Positions 27,759-48,732 of a DNA stretch of 64,000 nt are shown one piece after another. Under the pieces are notes generated by a model. That model saw only the letters and a list, made by a program, of their open reading frames with translations, did not search any database and was not told the origin of the DNA. The number at the start of each line of letters is the position of its first letter. The stretch's first letter is position 1. Both the position numbers and the translations under genes were made by a program. The stretch spans positions 2,852,001 to 2,916,000 of the forward strand of contig NZ_CP062500.1 in NCBI RefSeq assembly GCF_014879975.1. The letters run 5' to 3'. The stretch is from Vibrio bathopelagicus (GTDB lineage: Bacteria; Pseudomonadota; Gammaproteobacteria; Enterobacterales; Vibrionaceae).

Positions 27759-29166
27759 ATGTTTGCTAACTTTTTTGCCAACCTGTCTAAGGTCGGTAAA
27801 GCCTTGATGTTGCCCATAGCCTCAATGCCCGCTGCAGGTATTTTATTGGGTATTGGCTCGGCGCAATTTGGGATAATCCCGCCTGTCGTTTCAGAATTAA
27901 TGGCAGAAGCCGGTGGCGCTGTCTTCGGTAACCTGCCACTGATTTTTGCATTAGGTGTAGCGATTTCATTCACCAACAATGACGGTGTTGGTGCGGTAGC
28001 GGCAGGTATCGGTTATTACGTTTTGGTAGCGACACTGAAAGTAATGGCGGGCGTACTTGGTGTTGACCATATAGATACTGGCGTACTGGGCGGCATCATC
28101 TCTGGTGCCGTTGGCGCCTATATGTTTAACCGCTTTTACACCATTAAGATGCCAGCCTACTTGGCCTTCTTTGCGGGTAAGCGCTTTGTCCCAATCGTGA
28201 CCTCATTTTCTATGTTGTTCTTGGGTATCGCGATTGCCTTTATCTGGCAGCCGATTGGCGCAGGTATTGATTGGTTTGGCGCTTGGGCAAGAACAAAACC
28301 CACTGATGGCATTTTGGGCTTATGGCACCGCTGAACGTGCATTGATTCCATTTGGTTTGCACCACGTTATCAACGTGATTATTCAGCTGCAAACGGGTGA
28401 ATTCATTAACTCTGCTGGCCAAGTATTCCACGGTGAAATCCCACGTTTCTTCGCCGGAGATCCGAATGCCGGAAACCTAGCGGGTGGCTTCTTATTCAAG
28501 ATGTTTGGCCTCCCTGCCGCAGCCATCGCGATTGGTCGCGCAGCGAAACCAGAGAACCGTACCAAGGTTATGGGGATCATGATTTCTGCAGCACTGACGT
28601 CATTCCTGACGGGCATCACCGAGCCAATCGAATTTGCGTTCATGTTCATCTCACCCTTGCTCTACGTGATTCACGCGATCATTGCTGGCCTTGCTTACCC
28701 ACTATGTATTCTATTGGGTGTTAAACACGGCTATAGCTTTAGTGCGGGTTTAATCGACTATGTGACCTTCTTCGGTATCTCAACCAAAGGTTGGATGATC
28801 ATTCCTCTAGGTCTGGCATACGCGGCACTTTACTACGTTGTGTTCACTTGGTTTATCAAGACGTTCGACTTGAAAACGCCAGGTCGCGAAAAGCAAGACG
28901 ACAGCACAATCATCAACGACACCAGCTCTGAATTCGCCAGTGAATTGGTGAACGCGTTTGGTGGTAAGCAGAACATCTTGAGCACTGACGCTTGCATTAC
29001 GCGCTTAAGAATCCAAATCGTCGAGCAAGACAAAGTCGACGAAGCGAAGCTGAAACAGCTCGGCGCTGCAGGTGTGGTAAGAGTAGGCACTGGCGTACAG
29101 GCTGTTTTCGGTGGCAACAGTGATGTTTACAAAACTCAAATGGTCGACTGGATGAACAATAACTAG
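27759..29166 (+). pseudogene. PtsG-like glucose-family PTS EIICB, frameshifted
   Basis: Membrane PTS permease of the glucose family. The first frame (27759-28334) carries ALMLPIASMPAAGILLGIG and the early EIIC helices. The rest, from about 28276, is in a different frame: [36 protein letters not shown] and the EIIB phosphocysteine motif TDACITRLR. Comparison with PtsG (QWAAYQNP) places the break near 28286-28292. Restoring two bases there (GCGC now GC) would read WAQEQNP and give about 469 residues. A one-base insertion is the alternative. No EIIA domain is present, so EIIA-Glc would be needed. The next gene downstream is galR. Confidence 0.85.
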
Positions 29167-29471
29167 TCCAAGACCAATACAATTCGCCAAGAGCGGAGAC
29201 TGACGTTTTCGCTATCTAATTCGTGGTCGACTTTGTTGACCGCGATTTTCGCTGTTTCAGATGTTTTAGCTGTTAAACAATCTCACAATCTAACGACTTC
29301 CCTCTTTCCTACTTGCCCCACTAAAGATAACGTTTACATTTCATATATTGCTAATAAATTCATATACTAAGAGAACCACAACAAAATATAAAAAAGAGAC
29401 CAATTGCACTTATTACACAATGGGTGTTTAATACTTCAGTTAACATTTTTTTAGCCCAAGAAAGGTCCCTA
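29167..29471. other. Intergenic region before galR
   Basis: About 300 bases without a gene. It holds a GalR-like half operator near 29324-29339 and an AT-rich stretch that may contain the galR promoter. No convincing terminator for the PTS gene was seen. Confidence 0.5.
29324..29339 (+). promoter_or_regulatory. GalR-like operator upstream of galR
   Basis: AAGATAACGTTTACAT. On the other strand this is ATGTAAACGTTATCTT, sharing TGTAAACGTT with the perfect GalR site at 35701. It suggests autoregulation of galR, but only one half is well conserved. Confidence 0.45.
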
Positions 29472-30473
29472 ATGGCAACAATCAAGGATGTCGCAAAAGA
29501 AGCTGGTGTTTCTGTTGCAACCGTATCTCGAGTCGTAAATAAGTCTCCGAAGGCAAGCGCAAGCTCGATTGAGTCCGTCACCAAAGCGATGGTTAAACTG
29601 GGTTACCGCCCTAATGCGAATGCTCGTGCGTTAGTCAGCCAAAGTACCAACACGATCGGTGTTTTGGTCGGCGATATCTCCGATCCTTTCTTTGGCACGC
29701 TGGTAAAAGCGGTTGATAACGTTGCGCGAGAAAATGGTAAACATATCCTTGTCGGCAATGGCTCTCACGATCGTGAAGAAGAGAGACAAGCCATTGAACT
29801 GCTGATCAATAGTCGTTGTGATGCCTTGGTTATCCATTCAAAGGGATTAACGGATGAAGAACTCATCGCCTACGCAAAAGAAGTAAAGGGCCTTGTGTTA
29901 ATCAATCGCTATATTGCCGAAATTGCTGAGCGTTGTATTTTCTTAGATAACAAGAAAGGCGCATACCTTGCCACGGAATATCTGATTCGTCATGGCCACA
30001 AAAATATCGCCTGCATCGCCTCTTCACACAGTATTGAAGATGCCGATGAACGTGTGCAAGGCTACCTAGCGGCATTAAGCGATTACAAGATCGAGTTATC
30101 TGAAAGCTATATCGAATGTTCGGCACCAACCAGTGATGGTGGTGAGTACGCGATGACTAACCTATTAACCAAGTCTCTGCCGATCACAGGCCTTGTCGCT
30201 TACAACGATTATATGGCAGCAGGTGCGCTGTCAGTGCTTGATGAGAACGGTATTCAAGCGCCAGACAAGGTTTCTATTGTTGGCTTCGATGACGGCTTAA
30301 TCGCCCGTTATGTTCACCCTAAGCTGACTACGATCCGCTACCCTATTCAAATGATGGCAGAAAAAGCGACTCGCTTAGCACTTGTCCTAGCGAAAGGTGA
30401 AGGCGTATCATCAGAGCCGATGATGTTCTCTCCGACTCTGGTTCGTAGAAACTCGGTTGAGAAAGTCGTCTAA
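29472..30473 (+). CDS. galR: Galactose operon repressor GalR/GalS
   Basis: LacI-family repressor of 333 residues, with GalR-like sequence throughout: ATIKDVAKEAGVSVATVSRV helix-turn-helix, SPKASASS, GYRPNANARALVSQ hinge, VGDISDPFFGTLVKAVD, YNDYMAAGALSVLDENGI and SPTLVRRNSVEK at the C-terminus. It binds galactose as inducer. The ATG at 29472 follows AAGAAAGGTCCC. Upstream in-frame codons to 29424 lack family similarity. It faces the gal operon, with a shared terminator between it and galM. Its predicted operator lies before galE. Confidence 0.94.
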   Translation: MATIKDVAKEAGVSVATVSRVVNKSPKASASSIESVTKAMVKLGYRPNANARALVSQSTNTIGVLVGDISDPFFGTLVKAVDNVARENGKHILVGNGSHDREEERQAIELLINSRCDALVIHSKGLTDEELIAYAKEVKGLVLINRYIAEIAERCIFLDNKKGAYLATEYLIRHGHKNIACIASSHSIEDADERVQGYLAALSDYKIELSESYIECSAPTSDGGEYAMTNLLTKSLPITGLVAYNDYMAAGALSVLDENGIQAPDKVSIVGFDDGLIARYVHPKLTTIRYPIQMMAEKATRLALVLAKGEGVSSEPMMFSPTLVRRNSVEKVV

Positions 30474-30555
30474 TCCTAGACCAGTATCTTCCTTGCTCTC
30501 GCTAACCTGCTAATCCTCTGAGCATTAAGCCGTTAGCATCAAATATAGGATACAA

Positions 30556-30593
30556 AAAAAGCCCTAACAGAAGTGATTCTGTTAGGGCTTTCT
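30556..30593. terminator. Bidirectional terminator between galR and galM
   Basis: AAAGCCCTAACAGAA-GTGA-TTCTGTTAGGGCTTT, fifteen perfect pairs between two convergent genes, A-run on the left and T-rich on the right. Confidence 0.92.
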
Positions 30594-30667
30594 TACCTTT
30601 CTCTCCCCAACAATAATTCCCTTTGTTAGGCGCCAATTTGGCATAAACCATTTTGAGCTAGAGCGAA

Positions 30668-31747
30668 CTAGTTTGAATAATCCCCCGAAAATTCAAACTG
30701 ATAACAGGTTCGGTAGCGGTATTCTTGTTCAGGCCTAAGAATACAACTACCCTGTTTCCACTCTGGATGGTTAGGTGAGTCGGGTAAGAACTGGGTTTCC
30801 AATGCAATTCCTGCGTAGTCTTCGTAGCAGCCACCATTTCGATTAGGTGTTCCGCCCAACCAATTACCGGTATACAACTGCATTGCAGGCTTGGTTGAAA
30901 AGACTTTCAGAGTGACAAGTGCATCAGGCGAAGTCACTGTAGCCGCACATTGATCGCGTTTACAGCCTTCCGCTAATAGAAAAGAATGATCGTAACCTTT
31001 GGCCGCTTTTTGCTGTTCATCACCCAATAAGCGTTCAGAGATCATCATAGGCTGATTGAAATCAAAGCTAGTTGATTTCACCGATTTCAAATTACCTAAT
31101 GGGATACCCACCTTATTCGTCGGTAGGTATTGCGAGGCATTGATGCTGACAATATGAGACAAACAATCGTGATCGCTGTTTGCGCCAAGTAAATTAAAGT
31201 AAGCGTGGTTAGTTAGGTTCACGACCGTTGCTTTGTCGGTTGTCGCAAAGTACTCGATAGACACTCGGTTGTCTTCGGTTAACTCGTAGCTCACAGACAC
31301 ATTCAGCAACCCAGGGAAACCTTGGTCGCCATCAGCAGACACCAGACTATAAACAACCGACATCGGTGTTTGAGCGGTTAACTGCCAGCGGCGCTTATCA
31401 AAGCCATCTGAGCCACCGTGTAAAGTATTATCGGATTGATTCGCATCGAGCTTATAACCCGTGCCATCAATTTTAAAGCGACCATTAGCAATACGGTTGG
31501 CATAACGCCCGACCGTCGCACCAAGATAACTGGCTTGTTTCTGAAAGTTTTCCATTGAATCGACACCCAACAGAACTTCTCGTTGATTTCCCTTTACTGG
31601 CAAAATACAACTCAACCAAGTTGCGCCAATATCCATGAATGTTACTTGCATACCATGCTTGTTGGACAAGGTAACTAACTGAGCAGGTTGACCATCGTAG
31701 GCTGCCGTTTGTGTCATGGATTGATGCAAGTTCTGCTCTGATGTCAT
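30668..31747 (-). CDS. galM: Aldose 1-epimerase (galactose mutarotase)
   Basis: Interconverts beta- and alpha-D-galactose so that GalK receives the alpha form. The 359-residue protein has GRYANRIANGRF, the catalytic histidine in LTNHAYFNLLG, and the catalytic glutamate in GIALETQFLPDSPNHPEW. It is the last gene of galE-galT-galK-galM. No signal peptide is evident, so it is cytoplasmic. A weak A/T-flanked hairpin lies in the 137-base gap before it. Confidence 0.94.
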   Translation of the reverse strand: MTSEQNLHQSMTQTAAYDGQPAQLVTLSNKHGMQVTFMDIGATWLSCILPVKGNQREVLLGVDSMENFQKQASYLGATVGRYANRIANGRFKIDGTGYKLDANQSDNTLHGGSDGFDKRRWQLTAQTPMSVVYSLVSADGDQGFPGLLNVSVSYELTEDNRVSIEYFATTDKATVVNLTNHAYFNLLGANSDHDCLSHIVSINASQYLPTNKVGIPLGNLKSVKSTSFDFNQPMMISERLLGDEQQKAAKGYDHSFLLAEGCKRDQCAATVTSPDALVTLKVFSTKPAMQLYTGNWLGGTPNRNGGCYEDYAGIALETQFLPDSPNHPEWKQGSCILRPEQEYRYRTCYQFEFSGDYSN

Positions 31748-31884
31748 TCTAAATTCCTTCCTAGTGCCAACAAAAAGCCTCTACATTTAAGCAAAGGCTT
31801 TACCATTTGGCCTACCATGATCTTTTTACTTGGTAAGCGCTATCTTTCAAGCATGAAATCTCGAAACGCTAAATCGCGAAGCCG

Positions 31885-33045
31885 TTAGATTACTTCAATT
31901 AGGCCAGCGCCGTCTTTCGCTTGGCACACATAAATCGATTCTTTTAGGCCAGTCGCTGCTTGGTATTTCTGTTCTACCGTTGTTTTAATTTCATCCACTA
32001 AAGCGGGCGGAACCAATGCCACGATGCAACCACCAAAACCACCGCCCGTCATGCGCACGCCACCTTGGTCACCAATCACGTCTTTGACCATATCAACCAA
32101 TGTGTCGACTTCTTTGACTGTGATTTCAAAATCGTCTCGCATTGAAGCATGAGATTCTGCCATCAACTCACCCATACGCTTCATATCATGAGTGCGCAGA
32201 GCTTGAGCCGCTTCAACCGTACGGTCATTTTCCGTAATCACGTGACGAGCGCGCTTAGCGACCATCTCATCAAGTTCCGACTCTTTGGCATTGAACTGTT
32301 CAATCGTCACATCACGCAGTGCTGGAACACCAAAGATGCGTGCAGCTTCTTCACATTGTTCACGACGCGTGTTGTATTCACTGTCGACCAAACCACGTTT
32401 CTTGTTTGAATTGATGATAACCACCGCCATGTCTTCAGGCATTGAAACCGCTTGAGTTTCTAGGCTACGACAATCCAACAGCATCGCATGGTTTGCAAGA
32501 CCTTCAGCTGAAATCATTTGATCCATGATGCCGCAGTTACAGCCAACGAATTCGTTTTCCGCTTGCTGACCATTCAGAGCAACTTCTGCCTGACTGATCT
32601 CTAGGTTATACAACACCTTAAATGTCTGACCGATGACAACTTCTAGTGCCGCAGAAGAACTTAAACCTGCACCTTGAGGCACGTTGCCCGTTACAGAGAT
32701 ATCGGCACCTGTAAATTCAAAACCACGACCTTTTAAGCACTTCACCACACCACGAATGTAGTTCGACCACATCTTATCTTGTTGGAAAGTGATCTCTTGC
32801 GTTAAGTCAAACTCATCGACTGCATTGCCGTAATCCACCGACACAACACGAACGATGTTGTCGTCGCGCTTCGCTGCCGCAACAACCGTTTGGTAGTTAA
32901 TGGCACACGGTAGAACAAAACCATCGTTATAGTCAGTGTGCTCACCAATCAGGTTCACACGACCCGGAGCTTGCACGATATGAGTCGCTTGATAACCAAG
33001 GACTTGCTCAAAAGACGCTTTCACGTTTTGGATTAGATCAGACAT
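31885..33045 (-). CDS. galK: Galactokinase
   Basis: ATP-dependent phosphorylation of alpha-galactose. GHMP-kinase signatures are complete: [17 protein letters not shown] (galactokinase signature, near residue 26), [16 protein letters not shown] (ATP loop) and [16 protein letters not shown] (motif 3). The 386 residues compare with 382 in E. coli. It is third in the gal operon, with gaps to galT and galM of 234 and 137 bases. The first of these contains a repeat element. Confidence 0.96.
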   Translation of the reverse strand: MSDLIQNVKASFEQVLGYQATHIVQAPGRVNLIGEHTDYNDGFVLPCAINYQTVVAAAKRDDNIVRVVSVDYGNAVDEFDLTQEITFQQDKMWSNYIRGVVKCLKGRGFEFTGADISVTGNVPQGAGLSSSAALEVVIGQTFKVLYNLEISQAEVALNGQQAENEFVGCNCGIMDQMISAEGLANHAMLLDCRSLETQAVSMPEDMAVVIINSNKKRGLVDSEYNTRREQCEEAARIFGVPALRDVTIEQFNAKESELDEMVAKRARHVITENDRTVEAAQALRTHDMKRMGELMAESHASMRDDFEITVKEVDTLVDMVKDVIGDQGGVRMTGGGFGGCIVALVPPALVDEIKTTVEQKYQAATGLKESIYVCQAKDGAGLIEVI

Positions 33046-33117
33046 AAGTAAACTCTCTGCTTAAACTCTTTAATCAATTGGTTATGGCCCCTTTACGGCA
33101 CCACTTTAATTCTTTTA

Positions 33118-33264
33118 GATTCCCTATCTCGTTCGTATCTCACGATAGGGAATGACAACATCAGCTTCTAAGCTCATAAACTCCTAGGAATTTAAGCTCC
33201 TAGGCTTCTCACCTGTCGTCCTTCCAGAATCGAGGAACAAGAAATCTAGAATCTTGCTTGTTAT
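33118..33264. repeat. Intergenic repeat element, copy 1 (between galT and galK)
   Basis: Starts with a hairpin ATTCCCTATC / GATAGGGAAT (33119-33153). A doubled CTCCTAGG follows, then TTCCAGAATCGAGG. The opening hairpin and CCAGAATCGAGG recur in the same order at 34398-34502. It looks like a dispersed Vibrio palindromic repeat sitting in the operon's spacers. Confidence 0.6.
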
Positions 33265-33279
33265 CTACAAAGCAACGAA

Positions 33280-34332
33280 TTACAACTCTTTGTAGTGAAT
33301 GTCGCTCAAATCACGAAGACGTTGCGCGGCTTGTTCTGCTGTTAAGTCGCGTTGAGATTCTGCCAACATTTCGTAGCCCACCATGAATTTACGAACCGAT
33401 GCGCTGCGTAGAAGCGGCGGGTAAAAAAGTGCGTGCAGTTGCCAATGATCGATGTCGGTGCCTTCTTCGAAGAACGGCGCATAGTGCCAGCCCATTGAGT
33501 ACGGGAATGAACACTGGAACAAGTTGTCGTAACGGCTCGTCAGCTTCTTAATCGCAAGTGCTAAATCATCACGCTGCTCGTCAGTCAGTTCACTCATACG
33601 GCGGATGTGTGTTTTTGGTAGCAACATGGTTTCAAATGGCCACGCTGCCCAATAAGGAACCACAGCAATCCAATGTTCAGTTTCAACCACAGTGCGTGAG
33701 CCGTCTTGCATTTCAGCTTCAACGTAATCCACTAATAGGTTCGAACCTTGCTGATCGAAGTACTCTTTCAGTAGCTTTTCTTTACGTTCAATCTCGTTTG
33801 GCAGAAAGCTGTTTGCCCAAATTTGGCCGTGCGGATGTGGCTGAGAGCAGCCCATCGCCTCGCCTTTGTTTTCGAACGCTTGAACCCACAGGTAATCTTT
33901 ACCTAACTCTTCAATCTGCTCGTTCCAGGTATCAATCAAACCACGGATTTTATTAACCGGTAACTCTGGCAGCGTTTTGCTGTGGTCTGGAGAGAAACAG
34001 ATAACACGGCTCAACCCGCGTACACCCTGAGTCTTGAATAGAGGGTTTTCAGACTCTGGAGCGTCAGGTGAATCAGGCATCAACGCCGCGAAATCATTAC
34101 TAAATACATAAGTACCATCGTAATCTGGATTTTCGTCACCAGAGATACGCGTGTTAGTTGGGCACAAGAAGCACTCTTTTTCGTACTCAGGAAGCTGCGC
34201 TGTCGATGGTTTTTCGTCTTGGCCACTCCAAGGGCGCTTTGCTCGGTGTGGCGATACTAAAACCCACTGACCCGTTAATGGGTTATAACGACGATGCGGA
34301 TGATCTACTGGATTAAATTCAACTTTTGACAT
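33280..34332 (-). CDS. galT: Galactose-1-phosphate uridylyltransferase
   Basis: Transfers UMP from UDP-glucose to galactose 1-phosphate. The active-site sequence [11 protein letters not shown], with the uridylylated histidine, is intact. The zinc-site residues CFLCPTN near residue 55 and the N-terminal [20 protein letters not shown] match GalT. Its 350 residues compare with 348 in E. coli. It is second in the gal operon, between two intergenic repeat copies. Confidence 0.96.
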   Translation of the reverse strand: MSKVEFNPVDHPHRRYNPLTGQWVLVSPHRAKRPWSGQDEKPSTAQLPEYEKECFLCPTNTRISGDENPDYDGTYVFSNDFAALMPDSPDAPESENPLFKTQGVRGLSRVICFSPDHSKTLPELPVNKIRGLIDTWNEQIEELGKDYLWVQAFENKGEAMGCSQPHPHGQIWANSFLPNEIERKEKLLKEYFDQQGSNLLVDYVEAEMQDGSRTVVETEHWIAVVPYWAAWPFETMLLPKTHIRRMSELTDEQRDDLALAIKKLTSRYDNLFQCSFPYSMGWHYAPFFEEGTDIDHWQLHALFYPPLLRSASVRKFMVGYEMLAESQRDLTAEQAAQRLRDLSDIHYKEL

Positions 34333-34397
34333 GTTTAGATTGCTCTCAAATTTTGTGTCTTGGTCAATTCACCAAGATGAATAATTCTTCTACAAGG

Positions 34398-34502
34398 AGA
34401 TTCCCTATCACGCTCGTTCCTCGCTGTAGGGAACGACGTTCAGAAATCGTAGTTTTAAAATTCGTCATTCCAGAATCGAGGCTCGAGATATCTGGAATCT
34501 CT
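34398..34502. repeat. Intergenic repeat element, copy 2 (between galE and galT)
   Basis: TTCCCTA / TAGGGAA hairpin (34401-34433). A second hairpin follows, ATTCCAGA-ATCGAG paired with CTCGAGAT-ATCTGGAAT (34468-34499). It shares its order and core words with the copy at 33118. Confidence 0.6.
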
Positions 34503-34559
34503 CTTCATCTGTATTCCCCAAAGAAATTGGAGTTGCAGCTAACAACGCTGCGGCTTCAA

Positions 34560-35579
34560 TTACGAAGGGGAATAGCCGTTCGGGTTATTCGACTGCCAAT
34601 TCCACGTATCTGCCGTCATTTCCATCACGCTGCGTGTCGCTTTCCAGCCTAGCTCGCGTTCAGCTTTTTCTGTGCTTGCCCAACATTCGGCAATGTCACC
34701 AGCGCGACGCGGACACAATTCGTAAGGAACAGGCTTGCCCGATGCTTGTGCAAAGGCCTCTACCATCTCAAGTACACTCGAACCCTTGCCAGTGCCTAGA
34801 TTGTAAATATGTAGGCCAGCTTTCTCGCCCACCGCTTTTAACGCGGCGACGTGACCGTCTGCTAAATCCATCACGTGGATGTAGTCACGAACGCCCGTAC
34901 CATCAACGGTTGGGTAATCGTTTCCAAAGATAGAAAGCTTGTCTCTTCGGCCTACTGCCACTTGAGCAATAAACGGCATTAAGTTGTTTGGGATACCTTG
35001 TGGATCTTCGCCCATGGTGCCTGATGGGTGTGCGCCAACAGGGTTAAAATAGCGCAATAACGTCACGCTCCAGTCGTTTTCAGCGTTGAACAAATCGCTC
35101 AAACACTCTTCCACCATGTATTTGCTGCGGCCATAAGGGTTGGTCGTGTCACCCGTTGGTGAGCTTTCGGTAATTGGCACAATCTCCGGATCGCCGTAAA
35201 CCGTTGCTGAAGAACTAAATACGATGCTTTTCACGCCTGCTTTTTTCATACTACGCGCCAATACCAATGAGCCATTGACGTTGTTATCGTAGTATTCCAG
35301 AGGCTTAGCGACCGATTCTCCAACCGCTTTAAGACCTGCAAAGTGAATCACCGCTTGAATGTCGGTTTCTGAAAACACCTTATCTAGAAAAGATTCATCA
35401 CGAATATCACCAAGATAGAAAGTTGGTCGCTTACCGGTTAACGATTCAATACGTTCCAGTACCAGCTCTTTACTGTTGCAAAGATTATCGACAATGATTG
35501 GTTCCATGCCTGCCTGTATCATTTGAATGCATGTATGACTTCCGATGTAACCCATGCCGCCCGTAACCAGTACTTTCAC
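34560..35579 (-). CDS. galE: UDP-glucose 4-epimerase
   Basis: NAD-dependent interconversion of UDP-galactose and UDP-glucose. It has the Rossmann motif GGMGYIGSH at the N-terminus, the catalytic SSSATVYG and YGRSKYMVE (Tyr-x3-Lys), and the substrate-binding NLMPFIAQVAVGRRDKL. A GTG at 35579 is chosen as start: it follows AGAGAGGTTGATT and gives 339 residues, one more than E. coli. The longer frame to 35615 would add residues before the Rossmann strand. It leads the gal operon and is divergent from ebgR. Confidence 0.95.
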   Translation of the reverse strand: MKVLVTGGMGYIGSHTCIQMIQAGMEPIIVDNLCNSKELVLERIESLTGKRPTFYLGDIRDESFLDKVFSETDIQAVIHFAGLKAVGESVAKPLEYYDNNVNGSLVLARSMKKAGVKSIVFSSSATVYGDPEIVPITESSPTGDTTNPYGRSKYMVEECLSDLFNAENDWSVTLLRYFNPVGAHPSGTMGEDPQGIPNNLMPFIAQVAVGRRDKLSIFGNDYPTVDGTGVRDYIHVMDLADGHVAALKAVGEKAGLHIYNLGTGKGSSVLEMVEAFAQASGKPVPYELCPRRAGDIAECWASTEKAERELGWKATRSVMEMTADTWNWQSNNPNGYSPS

Positions 35580-35681
35580 AATCAACCTCTCTTTTGTTGT
35601 CATTCTTGGCATCATTCGAACCCATACTCGGTGGATTGGCGCCGTGTTATAGAAATAGTAGCAGTCATTTTGGCTACAATT

Positions 35682-35716
35682 CTGTGATCAAAACCACGAA
35701 GTGTAAACGTTTACAC
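35682..35716 (-). promoter_or_regulatory. GalR operator and adjacent CRP-like site upstream of galE
   Basis: GTGTAAACGTTTACAC (35701-35716) is a perfect 16-bp palindrome equal to the GalR/GalS consensus form GTGnAAnCGnTTnCAC. Next to it, TGTGATCAAAACCACG (35683-35698) has one good CRP half site. The pair lies 104-137 bases before galE, similar to the E. coli gal control region. Confidence 0.75.
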
Positions 35717-35847
35717 TAACTTTCACAGAGCATAGAGAACAACACATAGAAATAACCAATGGGCATTTACATCTAATCCATTGAATTTTAATAAGATAAT
35801 TATAGATAGTTGAATTTGCGATATAGGGTGGGAGTTGAGGATTTATT

Positions 35848-35930
35848 TTACTAAAAGTTAATGCAATGACGTCCAGTTTGATTACAATAGGTCAGTAGAA
35901 TAAAGAGGTGCATTGCATTTTTTACTAAAG
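35848..35930. promoter_or_regulatory. EbgR-type half sites upstream of ebgR
   Basis: TTTTACTAA occurs at 35848-35856 and TTTTTACTAAAG again at 35918-35929. Each equals a half of the palindrome before ebgA (37168-37186). Autoregulation of ebgR is inferred. Confidence 0.4.
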
Positions 35931-35963
35931 ATGTATTTTCCAAGCAACGCAATGTTCCAATAA

Positions 35964-36959
<996 letters not shown>

Positions 36960-36982
36960 TCATATAAATCAGATATATAAAA

Positions 36983-37015
36983 TAAGGTCACCTTTATTTA
37001 AGGTGACCTTTTTTA
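36983..37015 (+). terminator. Terminator after ebgR
   Basis: AAGGTCACCTT-TATTT-AAGGTGACCTTTTTT, eleven perfect pairs and a T-run, so ebgA is transcribed from its own promoter. Confidence 0.9.
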
Positions 37016-37142
37016 TGTCTTTCATATACGCCAGCATACGCATATCTCCATTCTGAAACACCCATCTAAATCACCAAATGGCATTCTTTTAAGTGGATCA
37101 CACACCACTGTGAAAAGCCCACAAAAAACGTGATGGAGTTAA

Positions 37143-40871
<3,729 letters not shown>

Positions 40872-41038
40872 GTAACCGCAACTAAGCTACCGAAGTTAAA
40901 CAACCGAAAGTAGCAACAACAAAATCTATTCACAGTGTGTTCTGAGGCTTGCCGTTCAAGGCTCAGTCACACTGCATAACGCCTTTACGCTTCTTCCCTA
41001 CAAGGAAGCTTAAAGAAATAACGACTATAATTACGTGA

Positions 41039-42478
<1,440 letters not shown>

Positions 42479-42514
42479 TACTCAATTAAGGTTCGAAGAA
42501 CATATCGACACCTC

Positions 42515-42547
42515 TAAAAAAAAGCGCCTAAATGGCGCTTTTTTTGT
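42515..42547 (+). terminator. Terminator after the first APC transporter
   Basis: AAAAAGCGCC-TAAAT-GGCGCTTTTTTT, ten pairs with a T-run. Confidence 0.88.
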
Positions 42548-44499
<1,952 letters not shown>

Positions 44500-44526
44500 T
44501 TTGGCTCCACATTCTGATTGAAAACT

Positions 44527-44558
44527 TAAGGCACTCCCATTTGGCGAGTGCCTTTTTA
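44527..44558 (+). terminator. Terminator after ygjI
   Basis: AAGGCACTC-CCATTTGGC-GAGTGCCTTTTT, nine pairs and a T-run. Confidence 0.85.
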
Positions 44559-44720
44559 TTTGTGGGTACATTTCCACTCAATACCCCGTTTTCACCAAAG
44601 CCATTCAAGAAAGAAGACATTCGAGTCAACAATCTAACCACCCGCAAAACAATTCACAGCTTGAATACCTACAACCCCAGCCATACCTCTGCAAATTCAA
44701 CTTAAAGTCAAAACAAAAAC

Positions 44721-44740
44721 AAGGTAAACATTTACTAAAA
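44721..44740 (+). promoter_or_regulatory. EbgR-type motif upstream of ygjJ
   Basis: AAGGTAAACATTTACTAAAA contains GTAAA and TTTACTAA halves like the ebgA palindrome, and is nearly the same as 42658-42677. TAGATCACA just after it is a possible CRP half site. Confidence 0.45.
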
Positions 44741-44796
44741 ATAGATCACACTTTTGAACCTAATTAATTTTAAACATCAAAATTATCATTAATATC

Positions 44797-44823
44797 GGTC
44801 AGGTGATCGTAAGTAACCTGACC
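44797..44823 (+). repeat. Inverted repeat in the ygjJ leader
   Basis: GGTCAGGT (44797-44804) and ACCTGACC (44816-44823), eight perfect pairs with an 11-base loop, about 85 bases before the ygjJ start. It could be an mRNA stem or an operator. Confidence 0.4.
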
Positions 44824-44885
44824 AATACGCCTTAAGAGCACCCCCTATTAGAAGTCAAGACTGCCTACGAGCCTTCATTTATTAA

Positions 44886-45971
<1,086 letters not shown>

Positions 45972-45974
45972 TAA

Positions 45975-48362
<2,388 letters not shown>

Positions 48363-48413
48363 ATCGATCCCCCTAAACTGTCCTCTGAAATGTAAGTTAA
48401 TAAATTTCAGGCT

Positions 48414-48449
48414 TTGGCACTCAGTATTTAGCTGAGTGCCTTTTTTTTA
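48414..48449 (+). terminator. Terminator after ygjK
   Basis: GGCACTCAG-TATTTAG-CTGAGTGCC followed by eight T, closing the ygjJK transcript. The remaining roughly 280 bases before the MATE gene contain nothing I can support. Confidence 0.9.
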
Positions 48450-48732
48450 TGGCTAGAAGAATGGAGACTCTGACTATTTGGCCTGCTATGATCCTTTTAC
48501 TCTGTTCGCTGTACTCCGCAAGCACAGTCAAGCTTTTGTTCACTAAAAACAAAGAGTACTCTTGCTATGAAACTCCGCTCAAAAATTTCATCACTCACAC
48601 TGAAATATTGGGTTCTGAAGACTTATTCGAATTTTATTTATCCTTATTAGTCTTCCGGACATTAATTTGATATGCGTTTACTCAATAATGGCTAAACTAT
48701 AGTGTCGCTTACCCCTTTCTGAGAAAACCCAA

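Noticed and set aside
48449..48670. 73-codon plus-strand ORF after ygjK
   Set aside because: It begins right at the ygjK terminator T-run, has no Shine-Dalgarno, and its translation looks like random AT-rich sequence.
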